Shown here: positions 37,601 through 49,476 of the stretch, in pieces
Layout of the letters: each line of letters opens with the position of its first letter
Numbering within the stretch: position 1 is the first letter of the stretch
Source of the DNA: Brachypodium distachyon
Lineage: Eukaryota > Streptophyta > Magnoliopsida > Poales > Poaceae
Length of the DNA: 64,000 nt
Direction: 5' to 3'
NCBI RefSeq assembly: GCF_000005505.3
Contig: NC_016133.3
Span: 18,538,001-18,602,000, forward strand
The notes under the pieces: model-generated
Told to the model about the DNA's origin: nothing
Databases searched by the model: none
Seen by the model: only the letters and a program-made list of their open reading frames with translations
Program-made: the position numbers and the translations under genes

Positions 37601-38040
37601 TTTCTTTTTCCCAAACCACAAGCATGCCAATGCCATACGAGAGTACGTAAAGCTGTTCATGGCGGCGGACAGCGTCCGTCGTCCTCCGCGACGGAGCTCT
37701 CCCAAACACCTACCGCGTTACCAACCTCCTTCACATGGTTTACCATAAATTTGACGGAACCTTTGTCAATCCGTGCATAATACGACGATACGAGGGTCTA
37801 AAAAATGCCGATTATACGGAAATCCTCGACACATGGCCAGGACGGCAGGACCGGTTCCGGCCGGGTCGGAAAATCGTTTTCACAGTGCCGGAGCATGGGT
37901 GTCGAAATTCACGAATAAATTGCCCAGAGGCCAGACCGTTTCCTTCATTTTCAATATTTTTTTAAATAAATTAGCCCGTTGTAATATAAAACTACTCAAA
38001 ATTCAGCCTGAGGCCAGGACTCCAAGATTTAAGATAAAAG
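34605..38040. other. Intergenic, repeats only
   Basis: Holds a copy of the ACGCACACACGCATACACTA-type dispersed repeat (34925-35000, same family as 26995), a decayed CCTTCCGTTCC...AGGAAGTA MITE (about 35031-35098), and a good Stowaway MITE (36824-36936). No gene recognised. 37620-37760 has a GC-richer patch of unclear origin. Confidence 0.45.
36824..36936. mobile_element. Stowaway MITE, 113 bp
   Basis: CTCCCTCCGTTCCATAATT and AATTATGGAACGGAGGGAG are near-perfect inverted repeats with TA on each side (36822-36823, 36937-36938). It is a sister of 22499-22611. Confidence 0.9.
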
Positions 38041-38084
38041 AAGAGAGAATTCCATATTTGCCATTGAGAATTTGTCCGTATGCC

Positions 38085-38635
38085 CAAATGCCACTGAGAA
38101 TTTTCCTGTTTCAAATATGCCACTCAAATTTTGGACGGGGTACTAATATGCCATTACCGTTAGTTGACCGCTAGTTGACCGTTAAGTAGAAGATGAAAAG
38201 ACAATTTTGCCCCTATGTAGTATGTTGATGTTCCGTCTACAACAAATTACTCATTTTAGAAAACTTAGCTTTTCAAGGTTTTTAAGATGCCCGCAATACC
38301 ATTTCGGAGTAAGTTTCGGAAATAATGATTTTAGCATGAAAAATTGGAAAATTTCAACAACACTTCCCTTGTTTTTAAGTAACATCACAAAATTCATAAT
38401 AGATTCAGCAAATTAATAGACTAAAACTCATTATAATTTGTGGAGAGAGAGGGAGAGAGTGACCGAGAGGGTATTTTAGTTTTCTTGTTTCTTTTTGTTT
38501 TCTCTGACCTGTGGACCAGGGGTATTTCGGTCAATATGAAATTGACTTAACGGTCAACTAGCAGTCAACTAACGGCAGTGGCATATTTGTACCCCATGTA
38601 AATTTTGAGTGGCATATTTGGAAAATTCTCAATGA
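38085..38635. mobile_element. Inverted-repeat element, arms about 100 bp
   Basis: The left arm (38085-38190: AATGCCACTGAGAATTTTCC, later TAGTTGACCGTTAAG) and right arm (38544-38634: CTTAACGGTCAACTAGCAGT to GGAAAATTCTCAATG) are inverted copies enclosing about 350 bp. A partial extra copy of the terminal motif (TTGCCATTGAGAATTT, 38058) sits just outside on the left. No coding capacity. Long arms suggest a Mutator-derived MITE; no clear target duplication was found, so class and exact ends are uncertain. Confidence 0.7.
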
Positions 38636-38966
38636 GGAAGAAGGGTCCCCTAAAAAAAAACTAGCGACCAGGGAGCTGAGACTTGCCACTTTGCGAGGAA
38701 GAAGGGGCGATCATCTTGCTACGCTCTACTCTGTCTTTGACCGACCGGCAAAGAGTAAATTACAAAAAACCACCACATTAGTGGCTAGGCTTTCACATAG
38801 ATACCAGTTACATTTTGATAACTAAAAACTACCGGATTGCGCTAAGTGTCTGGTTGCTAGCAAATAATCACGAAACTGACGGGACGGGTCCACCGGTCAG
38901 CTGGCGTCCAGTGTGGCCTCGTTGGGGAGACCGAAGTCAAGGGCACCGCCGTATCGCTAACAAGCA

Positions 38967-39533
38967 TCAACAAGGGTGTCCACCTAGTGGCAGCAGCGCA
39001 GCCCCCCTGCCCTCTCCCTCCTCGCAGGCGGCTCCCGATCCACCACCAGCAGCAGAAGCCCGCCCGCCAGGAAGAGGTGGCGGCGGCGGAAGCCCGGAGG
39101 GTGGTCCGTCAGGGCCGTCGATCTCGCGAAATCGGAGCAGGCGCATGGATGGGAGGAGGAGGGCCTGGAGCGAGCGGAGGCTGTAGGCGTCGGCGGCGCC
39201 GGAGGTGTGCACGACCGGATGCGCCCCGGGCATGAGGATCCGCGCGACCTCGGCAGCGAGATCTGACGGGCGCTTGGAGGAGGAGTCGTCGAGGGCGCGG
39301 GCGGCGAGGACGAAGTCGACGGACGATGCGGGGAAGGGCAGGCGGCGGCCGTCCCCCATGACGGCTAGCGGCGGGCGGCGCTTCCTAGCGAAGGCGATGT
39401 CGCCGTGCACGCCGAGCTCCCGCGGCGCGAGCTCCGCCTCCTGCGCGCGAGGCCGAGGAAGACAGCTCGGGAGGACCGGGTCAGGAGAGGTTGTCATCGC
39501 TGCCGCGGCCGTACCCCGCGAGGAGCGCCGCAT
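38967..39533 (-). pseudogene. Captured methyltransferase fragment in the MULE
   Basis: The minus-strand frame reads GDGRRLPFPASSVDFVLAAR, then DLAAEVARILMPGAHPVVHT and AADAYSLRSLQALLLPS. This is the middle-to-C-terminal part of a plant SAM-dependent methyltransferase of the type-11/DUF family (the D of SSVDF follows the usual LPF motif 4 position). The SAM-binding GxGxG motif is not seen, and the frame runs into proline/alanine-rich sequence, so activity is not expected. GC content is far above the surrounding TIR sequence. The family assignment is from memory; the exact parent gene is unknown. Confidence 0.65.
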
Positions 39534-40005
39534 GGAAGCGGTAGCTGACCCAACAACGCGCTTCGTCCTTGGTCCGCGATGCCCTCGATCTCTTGCGCGT
39601 GTTCATGCGGCTAACGACGGCGAGCAGCGGCAGACGGCGTCGTGGCAGGGAAGCTTGGGCGGCCGGAGGCGCGGAAGAGGGCGGAGCCGGCCTCTCGCGA
39701 GGTCGGTGCGGTCCTCGCAGCCTGGTTGACGAGGCTGTGTAGGTGCAGAGGCGGCAGCTCCAAGCTTGGTGATGCCTGGACAGAGATGTAGAAGACGGCC
39801 ACGGGTCGAGTGGTTCGAGGCATGTATTCCCCCAACAGTTGGATAGGTGCTCCGCTGGAAAGACAGAGTGGGCCATAACTGCGAGAAACGTGCTTATTGG
39901 CTAACAAGCGAGAGTTAAGTAAATTCGGTGGTTTTTAGTCACCAAAACGTAAACTGGTATCTATGTGAAACCCTAAACGCTAATGTGGTGGTTTCTGTAA
40001 TTTAC

Positions 40006-40969
40006 TGTGAAATCATATGTGATGTAACTTTGGCAAGTGTTTAGTGAAACATTGATGTGGATACATTGGGTAATATGGATACTTATGTGATGACATGTAT
40101 CTTGTTTGCTAGTGGTGTGTTGATCCATTAGTTTTTTATGTGAAATCATGCCGTGAGTTGTGTGGAACTTAGCTTGAGTCAAGTCGTGGACTTGTGCTCG
40201 TATTGGTTATTTGTGTGTTCGCTTTCAGGTGTTTCCATAGCTAGAGTAACGTGGTCGATGAAAGGATCGAGTGACGAAACTTGGGAGAAGCTGAGGTCGA
40301 GGATCAAGATCATGCGGGACGTTCGTGCGAAGGAACAATGGAAGTGAAAACTATAATGATCCGGAAGGGCACCGGTTTGTCGTACGTTGTTTATACTGGA
40401 GATGTACGGTATTTGAGATATTCGACACGTGATGGTCGAGTTTTGAAGACATCACAAGAAGAGTGGATGGCATGGAGTGGTACGGACGTGAAGACATGTA
40501 GGTCTAGCCATGGCTGGATGAGAGATGTTTGAAAATTAAACAGTAGAGTTATCAAGATGACGTCGATGGAAAAGCGGTCCACATGAAAGTTGTGCGCGTT
40601 GTCGAGAAGAACAACTTTGCTTTTGGAATCATCTCAATCCGAGGTCATATTCGGGCCACATGGGCAGAATACCAATCGGGACAGAGGAGTTCGTGTTGGA
40701 TTCGGACTCGATTTAGGGTCGTGAATTTTCCCTTATAAATAGAGCTCGTTCTAGCTAGGTTTTTAGCAAAGACGTGAGGAAATTCAGAGTTTTGGATCTA
40801 AATCAATTCTTGGAGAGTTCTTAGATGAATGGTTGCATCTATCTGTTCTTCTCGGATCTTCGTGAAATCTTCGTGCTAGATCTTTATAACAATTTGGTGC
40901 AGCTTTCTCACAGGATCGTAACACGTCGCTGTTTTCTCACGAGATCAAGGCAAAGATTGCGATTAATTC
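40006..40969 (+). repeat. 5' LTR of copia element (3'-truncated)
   Basis: Matches 52844-53866 of the 3' LTR from TGTGAAATCATATGTG to GATTGCGATTAATTC. About 308 bp of LTR end present at 53867-54174 has no counterpart here. In addition, about 50 bp found in the 3' LTR near 53682-53735, which includes an AATAAA signal, is absent near 40840. Confidence 0.9.
40734..40742 (+). promoter_or_regulatory. LTR TATA box
   Basis: TATAAATAG in the 5' LTR, with the matching CTTATAAACAG at about 53575 in the 3' LTR. Position within U3 is as expected for the element's own promoter. Confidence 0.6.
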
Positions 40970-42335
40970 GTCTCTCGCACATTCTAATTTGCAGACGTGC
41001 CCACGACTGTCTTCGCGTGCGGCGCCCTCCTGACCGTGCGATACATATCGCCTCTCCCCCATCTCTCTCGCTTCTTATTTCCTGAAGACGCCCCCGTTCT
41101 CTCACCACCTCCTCTGATCCATGGCGGCCACGCGTGCTGGGGCCGAAGCAGTTCGCGGCGCGACAGCAAAGCGAGGCGGGTTCGTGGCGGAGCGACGCGG
41201 GCCCGGGGCTGAGCAGGGCGCTCGTGGCGACGGCAGAGGGGCGCGGGTTGGGGCGGAGCAGGGCTTGCGAAGGCCGCGGTAGAGCAGGGAGCGGGCTGGG
41301 GGCGGAGCTGGGCGCACGGCGGTGGCGGAGCTGCGTGGGCAGGGGGCGATGCTGGGCGCGCGGCGGCGACAGAACTGCCCCGAGAAGCATCAGGCGGTCT
41401 AGGCGGGTCTTCTTGTGCTTCGATTGGACGACAGCGACGCACCGGAGATGCTGGCGACGTCGGAGTGGTGGCGGGTTGCAGAGTCGACGACGTGAGCTCG
41501 CCTGGGAGCTCGGAACTGGGAATTTAGGGGCGGGGTAGCTTCTGTAGGTCCTGGTGATGCTATAAACGCGAGGAATTGAAGAACCTCTGGTGGAGCGGTC
41601 GCCATTTGACAGGAATTGGTGCTGACTGAGCTTCTTGCCGGAGCTTGAATTGAGGACCAAGTGGGGGAGGGAAAGAGAGGCAGAGGCACGGCTTAGAGCA
41701 TCTTCAAGAATTTTGGGAGGAGATTTTGGGGATGCTCTTAGGGCTTCCAGGACGTGCTAAAGCCAAATTCAGTATTTTTTATAATTTGGCAACGGTGCTA
41801 CACGTGTTTTTCCTCTCCAGTGTGAAGGAATGCCAAATTTCTGAGAATGGGACCTACCGAAGAGTAAACTATCTTTATTTTTCTAACCGCTCTCTATTCT
41901 TTGAGCAACCGATGCCTTATCTCTTCCTGTTTACTCCTATCTTCTTCAACCTTCTCCTCCAAAAGCTCAAAGAGGAAGAGATCTAGCAGCGCCAGGGACG
42001 GATTGAGGGAGAGTAGAGAGAGAGAGCGCGCGCTCCGGCCGGTACCACCTGCTGCCGTCCGTCGTCAGCCGCGCTGAAGAAGCACCACGCTGCCGGCCGC
42101 GCCGGAGTTCGCCCTCGCCTGACGGAGTCGCATCGAATCGCCGCTGGGAGCTCGTCCTCGCGGGCCTGGTCTCCCTTTCTCCTTTCCACCATTCTCCAAC
42201 GTTCCTTCGTCTTCGATGCTTCCGTGCCATGGCGCGAGGGATGGAAGACAGTCAATGATCGAATTTTTTATTCTCAAGCCAAATTTGGAGCCAGAGCACC
42301 TACTCGCTCCGGTGCCCAAAATTCTAAATTTATCT
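40970..42335. other. Foreign insert between 5' LTR and gag
   Basis: Replaces the end of the LTR, the primer-binding site and the leader. 40980-41690 is GC-rich and unlike the AT-rich copia body; its minus strand holds a long open frame of low-complexity composition (Pro, Ala, Arg, Ser). 41695-42335 starts TTAGAGCATCTTCAAGAATTTTGGG-like and ends CCCAAAATTCTAAATT, an imperfect inverted pair suggesting a MITE. Neither has a target duplication I can define. Confidence 0.5.
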
Positions 42336-42361
42336 TAACCGGTTGATAAGACTTGCTAGAT

Positions 42362-43187
42362 ATGGATAGCTATTCTACCAAACCCTGTGTGTTTAATGGT
42401 GTTGATTTTTAGTTTTGGAAGACGAAAATGAAGATAGACACCATGACACAAAGATATGCCATATGGGAGAAGGTCGCCAAGCCCTATGAGCTTTCCGCGG
42501 ACGATGCGATCACACCAACAAACTTGGTCCACGTGGAGAACAACTAGAAGGAGAGGAACTACATCATCCAAGGTCTACAACAAAGTGACTTCGATCGTGT
42601 CGCTCACCTTGCATCCGCTCATGAGGTATGGAACGCATTTTATAGTTATTATGAAGGATCAAACTCTGTTAAGGAGGTGTGTCAGGACATGTACAAAAAG
42701 GAGTACATGAGATTTGAGATGAATACAGGTGAATCTTTGGATGAATTCTTTGCACGCTTTAATAAGATTCTCAGCAACTTACGTGCATTAGGTGTTACTT
42801 ATACTGATGTTGAGGCTTCTAAGCAACTTTTGAGTGCATTAGATATGTCCATATTTTTACTAGGAGAACCGGTTCCAAATCAATTGCACTTGTTACTAAC
42901 CCTGACAGCTCTAATGATGGTACTTCTACATATTGCTATGCTCTGTCTTCTTTGTCTCAACTAACTGATGAACAGCTAGAGCAATACCCAGAGGAAGAAT
43001 TGGCACTCCTCACCTCTCGTTTTACACGTGCCCTGCAAAATGTTCGTTCAAGGAAGAGAGGTGGGAACAATGCTCCAAGGTGCTTTGAATGTAGTGATCC
43101 AAATCACTTGCGCCAAAATTGTCCCAAATTCTTATCCAAGATGGCGAAAGAAAAAATGGGAGGACAAGAAGAAGAAGAGCCCCTTTA
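42362..43187 (+). pseudogene. copia gag (broken)
   Basis: Begins at ATG 42362 just after the foreign insert. A gag-like frame carries two in-frame stops (near 42410 and 42548) and shifts frame near 42640 and 42900. The MRFEMNTGESLDEFFARFNK stretch fits the UBN2/gag domain. A CCHC zinc knuckle (CFECSDPNHLRQNC) lies at about 43081-43122. It cannot encode a working capsid protein. Confidence 0.85.
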
Positions 43188-44379
43188 GCATCAAGAATAA
43201 AAAGAGGGGCGACTTTGCTCGAGCGGTGGCTCACAGTATTTTCTCTGTAATCAATGAATATGGTGAACCATGCTTGAGTGATGTGGATATCGAGTCTGAT
43301 GAAGATGATGCATCCAAAGGCAAGCGCGACATTAATGGGATGTGTCTTATGGTTAGCAACAAGAATGTTACCTCCTGCAACGCCTACGACAGTGACAGGA
43401 ACAATGAGGCACTTCGCGTGAGGAAGGAGAACATATGGCTAGTGGACTCCGGTTGTTCTCGTCACATGACCGGTGATAAAAATTGGTTCTCCTCCCTCAA
43501 ACGTGTATCTCAGGCTGAAAGTGTAACCTCTGGAGATGCTTCTACCTCTACTGTTGTGGCGAAAGGTACAGTAAAGGTAACCGACAATTTTGTGTTCAAA
43601 GATGTTGCTTTGGTTGAAAATCTAAAATACAACTTATTGTCGGTTTCAAAAATGATTGATGAGGATCTTGAAGTATGTTTCAAGAAGAGTGCTTGCAAAG
43701 TTTTAGATGCTTCGGGTGATCTTGTTTTTGATATATCACGTTTTGCGAAAGTTTTTAAGGCTAATTTTCATGCTGCTTCAGATGCAAAATTTAGGTGTCT
43801 AGTTGCCAACACATCTACAGATTTATTATTTTGGCATCGTAGACTTGGGCATATTGGTTTTGATCATCTTACTCGCATTAGTGGTATGAATGTCTTAAAT
43901 GGTTTGCCTAAACTTAAGGGAGAAAAACATGTTGTATGCTCTCCGTGTAGACATGGTAAGATGGTTGCAAGTTCTCATGCACGCATTACTAGTGTCATGA
44001 CTGATGCTCCAGGACAGCTTCTACACCTTGATACAGTTGGTCCATCAAGAGTACAATCTTTTGGTGGTAAGTGGTATGTTCTGGTGATTGTTGATGATTA
44101 TTCAAGATATTATTGGGTTTATTTTATGGCATCTAAGGATGAGGCTTTTAGTCATTTTAAGAGCCTTGTGAATAGATTAAGTGTTGAGCACTCAGGATCT
44201 TTGAAAACTATTAGGAGTGATAATGGAACTAAATTTAAGAATTCATATTTTAATCAGTTTTGTGATGAACTTGTCATTGAACATCAATTTTCTGCACCTT
44301 ATGTACCACAACAAAATGGTGTAGTGGAGTGTAAGAATTGAACTCTAGTTGAGATGGCCCGTACTCACTACTAGATATC

Positions 44380-44860
44380 CCCTTATTACCGACGGTGATT
44401 TTTAATATCCGACGGACCGTTGGCTAATACAGTAATATCCGACGGTGTAACTAATTGGCGACGGTTCTATAGATCTGTCGGGTATGACAATAAATAACTG
44501 ATGGTGATATGACATACCCGACAAGGAAAAAACAACGGTCAATTATTAATGTAATAGCTTACGGTCAATAGTAATGACCAACGGTTTGGCTTCCACCCAC
44601 AATTATTAGCATTACATAGCCGACGGTGACTATACATTGTTGACGGTTCATAAAAAACTCTCGGCTATAAGTAACAATGACCGACGGTCAATTATCAACT
44701 CTCGGTTATAAATATAAATACACGATGGTGAATAGTAATAGCCGACCGTTGACTTCACGCTCGGGTATGTTCGAGCATCCCCGACGGTACATATAGCCGA
44801 CGGTTCACTGCAACCGTCGGCTATATGGTTATTTGACGGTGCTTTGACCCACGGCCATTA
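44380..44860. repeat. CACTA left subterminal repeats
   Basis: More than a dozen copies of CCGACGGT and variants (GACGGTT, CCGACGGA, inverse CCGTCGG) spaced about 20-45 bp apart. Such arrays are the transposase (TNPA-type) binding sites of CACTA elements. Confidence 0.85.
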
Positions 44861-45929
44861 TTTAATTTGCCAATGATGTATGAAATAATCTAGTCATACC
44901 TAGCTGAGATGAGTGGTCTCGTGGGCTATGGCTTCACGGTGTCAAGGGGAAAATAACCTAATTGATAAATGTTTTTTAGAAGAAATTTGCAATGCAAAAA
45001 AATATCTGGCCTTGTGTCCGCATATTAATTGATCGATCAGATGGACTCAACCATCAAGATAGCTCACAATGGAGACATTCATCTATCTGTCGTTGTGGAG
45101 GTGTGGGCACATGATATGTGTCAGTTGACCGTGGAAGATAACCTTCGCTCGATTAATTATGTACTAACTATATATATGCGTTCTTTTCAGTTTCTAGAGC
45201 CAATTTCTCCAGAAATTGCCCTCATCTAGCTTCACAGAGAAGCTGCACACCAAATTTGACTACAGAAGCCAAATTTGAGAGGCGGCTTCTCCTGATATCT
45301 GGGGAGAGGACAGCTTCCTAGAGAAGCCCTCAAACGAACTGAGCATATAGCTGTTGAGGCTGAATACACATATCTAAAAATCTCGTATGTGGTATTATAG
45401 AAGGGAGTCGTTGCAGCCGCCTCTGACAACATGAAAAATTAAAATCATTTCTATTGACAGCTTTTGCTTGCACTGGTTGAGTCTAGCTCACTTGCCAGCT
45501 GTATGCACTGCTTGGACCAAGATGTCAAACATTTTTAATTTTTAATGCTGCCTAGTAATAATTGAAACACATAATACTTATATGAAGTTGATTGAGATCA
45601 ATTATAGGCGGTTGTGTTTGCTTGGTCATTAAGTAGCAATGTCCTTTCATATAAGTACGAGTTAAATTAAATATAATTGAAAAAGTGGACGATAAGAGAG
45701 AAACTTGTAAGTGCATGATAATTAATCAAGTAGTAATGTCCTAAATTAAATGAATATGCGTTTCAATATGAAAATTACGAAACTAATGTTTTTAGAATAA
45801 TTTCGGCAAAAAGATACAAACAAGATGGCTCGAAAAATAATGCACCTTTTGGGCAATACGTGGGTTTGACCAATAACTTACGCTTGTGGAGTCTGAGTAC
45901 TTGGCGCGGGCATTTTTTTTCGGGCGCGA

Positions 45930-48793
45930 TCTGGCGCTAACTCTTGGCGCGCCCACCAAATTTAACCCGCTCGCAGCAGCTCGCCCATATCCTTGAGACC
46001 TCAACCGCTGCAGTCCCCTAATTCTGAAACAAACCCACCCTCGATCTCCTCCGAAACCGATGTACGTTGCTCTCCGACGGATGCCCAGGCGCACATCAAT
46101 CCCTCTGCTTCCTCTGCTTCCGCTCTGACGGCGCGCAGGTGTCCAGCAGTTCCTTTGCGATGGACAACCTTCTCCTCCTTCTCTCACAGGCTGATCGAGT
46201 TATATGCTCGTGCTTCCGTGTCTTCTTGTTTAAAATTGTTTCTTGATTGCAATTTATTTGTGCAGTAGTAGATTGTTCCATGAATTGTACTTAGGGAAGG
46301 ATCATCCGTGAGTCATGATTGCAGTTCATAACTTTAATTTGGCTGGTTCTAGCAGATTTGCTAATTTTGTCTCCGTCTAGGACTCGTAGATCTTTGCTGA
46401 TTTTTTTTGACTGAAAATCTTTGCTGATTTGTCTCCGTGTAGAACTAGTAGATCTTTAGTAATCAGCCATGATTGCAGTTCAGAACTTTAATTTGGCTGG
46501 TTCCATCGACAAGTATATATGTTATATAGAGTGACATTAGCACTGAATAATATATCATGGCTCTTAATTAGTACTTTCTAATGTAGTTGTTACATAATGT
46601 TCCATTTCGTTTGTTCTTCCCCTTGCATGTATTGGACAATGATCATTGTTATATTACTAATAAAGATGCATTTTGTCACCATGTACACAGGATTGGTCAC
46701 TTGAATCATAGGCCTGTTGCAATAACTATGCCAAACAGGTCCCCTATTGCCCCCTTAGGAAACAACGGATCATCTGGCTCAAGTGCGCAGACAAAGGGCT
46801 AGAACCCCTAGAACTAAGACCGGAGCTGGTGACAAGCTAGAGGAAATTGATCGACCTCTTCTGGTTCCTATAGGCACATAAGTATTAGCTAGTTGCTTTA
46901 CTTGTTGGGGCAATATTCATACGCTAACTTTCTTTAATGTCCATTCATAATAGTCAATAGGAAAAGCACCAGTACACTGCTCGTGATCCGTCAACAGTGA
47001 AGGTGCATTACTATGCAAGTGTTATCCAGAGCCAATGGTCCTGATGATGATAAGAAACCGGTGTCCTCTTGGGATGACTACAAGTGTCCCCCTCATGCAG
47101 GAGCAAGAACAACAACATCCGTGGTTGTTGAATTTTTTTGGGGGGTAAGTACATCTACATATATGTATAGATTCTGCAGGAGCTTTAAGAATTCTGAAAC
47201 ATAAATAAAATTAGTGTATCAGCTTAGAAGCCAAACTTCTATATAGATATACACAGTCAAAAAGCTCGCCGCTATTTATTTTAGTACCATATTGTTTTTG
47301 TCAGTAAACAGAACTTGGAAGGAAAAACTGAAGTAGCATATAGCATTTGGACTATATCACTTTTATCTGTAATTTGGAATCTGAAACTGAAAAATGAAAG
47401 CTTCTGTATCAGTAACATTGAGACTGAAATATCTGGAGACTAAAAAGCTTCTGTAGCTGTAACTTTGAAGGAAAAACTGAAGTAGCACATAGTATTTGGA
47501 CTATAGGAGTTTCAGATTTTGCTTCTGCAGCCATCCAGCAATGATCTGCGCCTCTAAAATGCAATTTTTTTGCTTGGCTATTGCTTAAACGGGGGATTGA
47601 CGAGAAGTTCTTCGTCATCAGAATATGATTGTTCAAGATTATTGCCCTCTCGGCTCTGGGGTTTCTGAAACTGTAACTATCTAGTTAACTTTAGCTCTTC
47701 AGTTCTTCGTTGCCCACCTCCTCCCTTGGGAACCTAGGTATTATTTATGTACACATTGTTTTATATAAAAATTTGGTATGGTCTTCCCTTCCGACCTGCC
47801 TAAAAAAATGAAACACTTCACCATTTCAGATTCAAACTGAAACACATCAAGTACAGATTCCCTCTTGAATTCATTTCCAAATGTAAATATGTTGTCAGAT
47901 TCCGTTTTGAATTCATTTTCAAATGTAGATCAGGGAAAATGAAGGCACACCGTTCCTGTCATGCACTGCAGTTATTCATGCATAAATTTCAGTCATTTTC
48001 AAATGTAGATCAGGGAAATAGGCACACAGTTCATGACATGCAATGCAATTCTTCATGCATAAAAAAGCACCGTTTTAGCTTCTTTGTGAAACTGAAAAAT
48101 AAAACCAGTTGCATCTGTAATTTCAAACTGAAATACTTCCCTTTTCTTTGTCATATTGCTCGAGTATAACTTCTTTCTACCCATTACCATTTTGCTTGTG
48201 TGTGAAACTGAAAACTAAAAGCTTTTGCGTAGCCATAACTCTGAAACTGAAATACTACACCTTTTTCTATCACGTTGCTCGAGTTAGTTGCTTCAGTCAC
48301 TAACAATTTTGCTTGTTCGTGAAACTGAAAAAGAGTTATCAACTAAAGATAATTTTTTTTGTTATATTTGGCAGTGGCGTTTGAACTACGATAATCAACT
48401 AATTACTTGTAGATGCTCTTGTATAGTAGGTGCTATGGCATTGGCTGATTGGTCTTTTTCCAACATGTAAGATGATCTTGCATGCTGGTACCATGACTTG
48501 AACATGCGGATCGCTTATATTACAACTACACTAAACTATTCTTTGTCTTTCTCACAACTTGTATTATCATTTATTTCTCAGGGCTTGGGAACTAATATTG
48601 GAGGCAGCCACAGCCGTGACAAGGATCTTCATATGGATGATGACGAGCACGATATGTATGGCAACGAGGAAGAGAGTACTATGGCGACAAAGGAGATGAG
48701 TATTATCATGGCGATGAGGGTGCTGAAGACTATGGAAATCAGCAAGGTGATCACTAAGATGATGATTGAGTACGCATGCAAAGTGAAGATCTG
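45930..48793 (+). other. CACTA interior, remnants of an accessory gene
   Basis: Holds a GC-richer leader-like patch (45900-46170), exon-like pieces near 46730-46860 and 48580-48793, and an acidic stretch read as DKDLHMDDDEHDMYGNEEES that then loses frame. Repeated GAAACTGAAA and TTTCAAATGTAGATCAGGGA words fill 47380-48330. A short segment around GCAGTTCATAACTTTAATTT is duplicated at 46318 and 46472. No protein family recognised; the acidic tail may derive from a CACTA accessory gene (inference). 45190-45350 contains a GAAGCT-rich hairpin that may be a small nested MITE. Confidence 0.4.
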
Positions 48794-49039
48794 ATGTTTG
48801 TGGACAATTTATCTTTTGTAAAAAGATAGGACCATTTTATTGCAGTTTATTTTGTTTTGCATCCTGGCACTATCGGGATCTTTATTATGCAACTCATTAG
48901 GCATGTGTAATATTGGGTGAAATATAATATATGTCGTTTGTCACGTGTGTCGTATGCAATTGTAAGAGGGTTGTTTGAAATGCCAAAATTTCCATATTAT
49001 ATTGTATTTCCACATTGTCCAACATCCCTCAACAAACGA

Positions 49040-49476
49040 AATCCCCGACGGTGCGAAACCTCTGGGATATATGATAGGCCTACTGGAACTTAGTACCGTC
49101 GGCTATCTTATAGTCCGAAGGTGCTAGACGGCCTCTCAACTAGAAGTATCTCCGACGGGGTGTGTGTACCCTCGGCGATTATACTAACTGACGGGAAATA
49201 TACCGTTAACTATTAAGCATGTCGACGGTAGGAAATAACCATTGGTCAATACATATCCGACGGGACACTGTCGGTTATCAGAGTCATATGACCGAGTGGT
49301 CAACCGTCAGATAATTACCGTAGGCAAATGCAATACCCGACTGTACCGTCGGCTATCATGGTAATGGCTGATGTCGCATACCCGACGGTAAACCCTCGGT
49401 TTAATGGTTAGCCGCCGGTGATCCAAAATAGCCGACGGTAATTTTCCCCTCGGCTAAAAGGTGACATCTAGTAGTG
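49040..49476. repeat. CACTA right subterminal repeats
   Basis: About ten copies of CCGACGGT/ACCGTCGG-type words in both orientations leading to the right TIR, mirroring the left end. Confidence 0.85.

Larger units (their letters stand above)
44366..49476. mobile_element. CACTA (En/Spm) transposon, 5.1 kb
   Basis: TIRs begin CACTACTAGAT at both ends (left then ATCCCCTTATTACC; right, read inversely, then GTCACCTTTTAGCC). Perfect 3-bp duplication ACT at 44363-44365 and 49477-49479. Both subterminal regions are packed with CCGACGGT-type repeats in both orientations. Removing the element and one ACT leaves the pol frame in phase across the site. No TNP2-type transposase is recognisable, so it is non-autonomous. 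Confidence 0.95.

Noticed and set aside
37600..37760. Short stretch read as REYVKLFMAADSVRR, faintly like a CENP-X/MHF2 helix
   Set aside because: Only about a dozen residues match loosely; no start, continuation or splice sites.
40908..41660. 250-codon minus-strand frame between copia LTR and gag
   Set aside because: Pro/Ala/Arg low-complexity composition and no domain; kept only as part of the foreign insert.
42300..42362. Primer-binding site search next to the copia gag start
   Set aside because: No sequence complementary to a tRNA 3' end could be seen; this end of the element appears to be lost.
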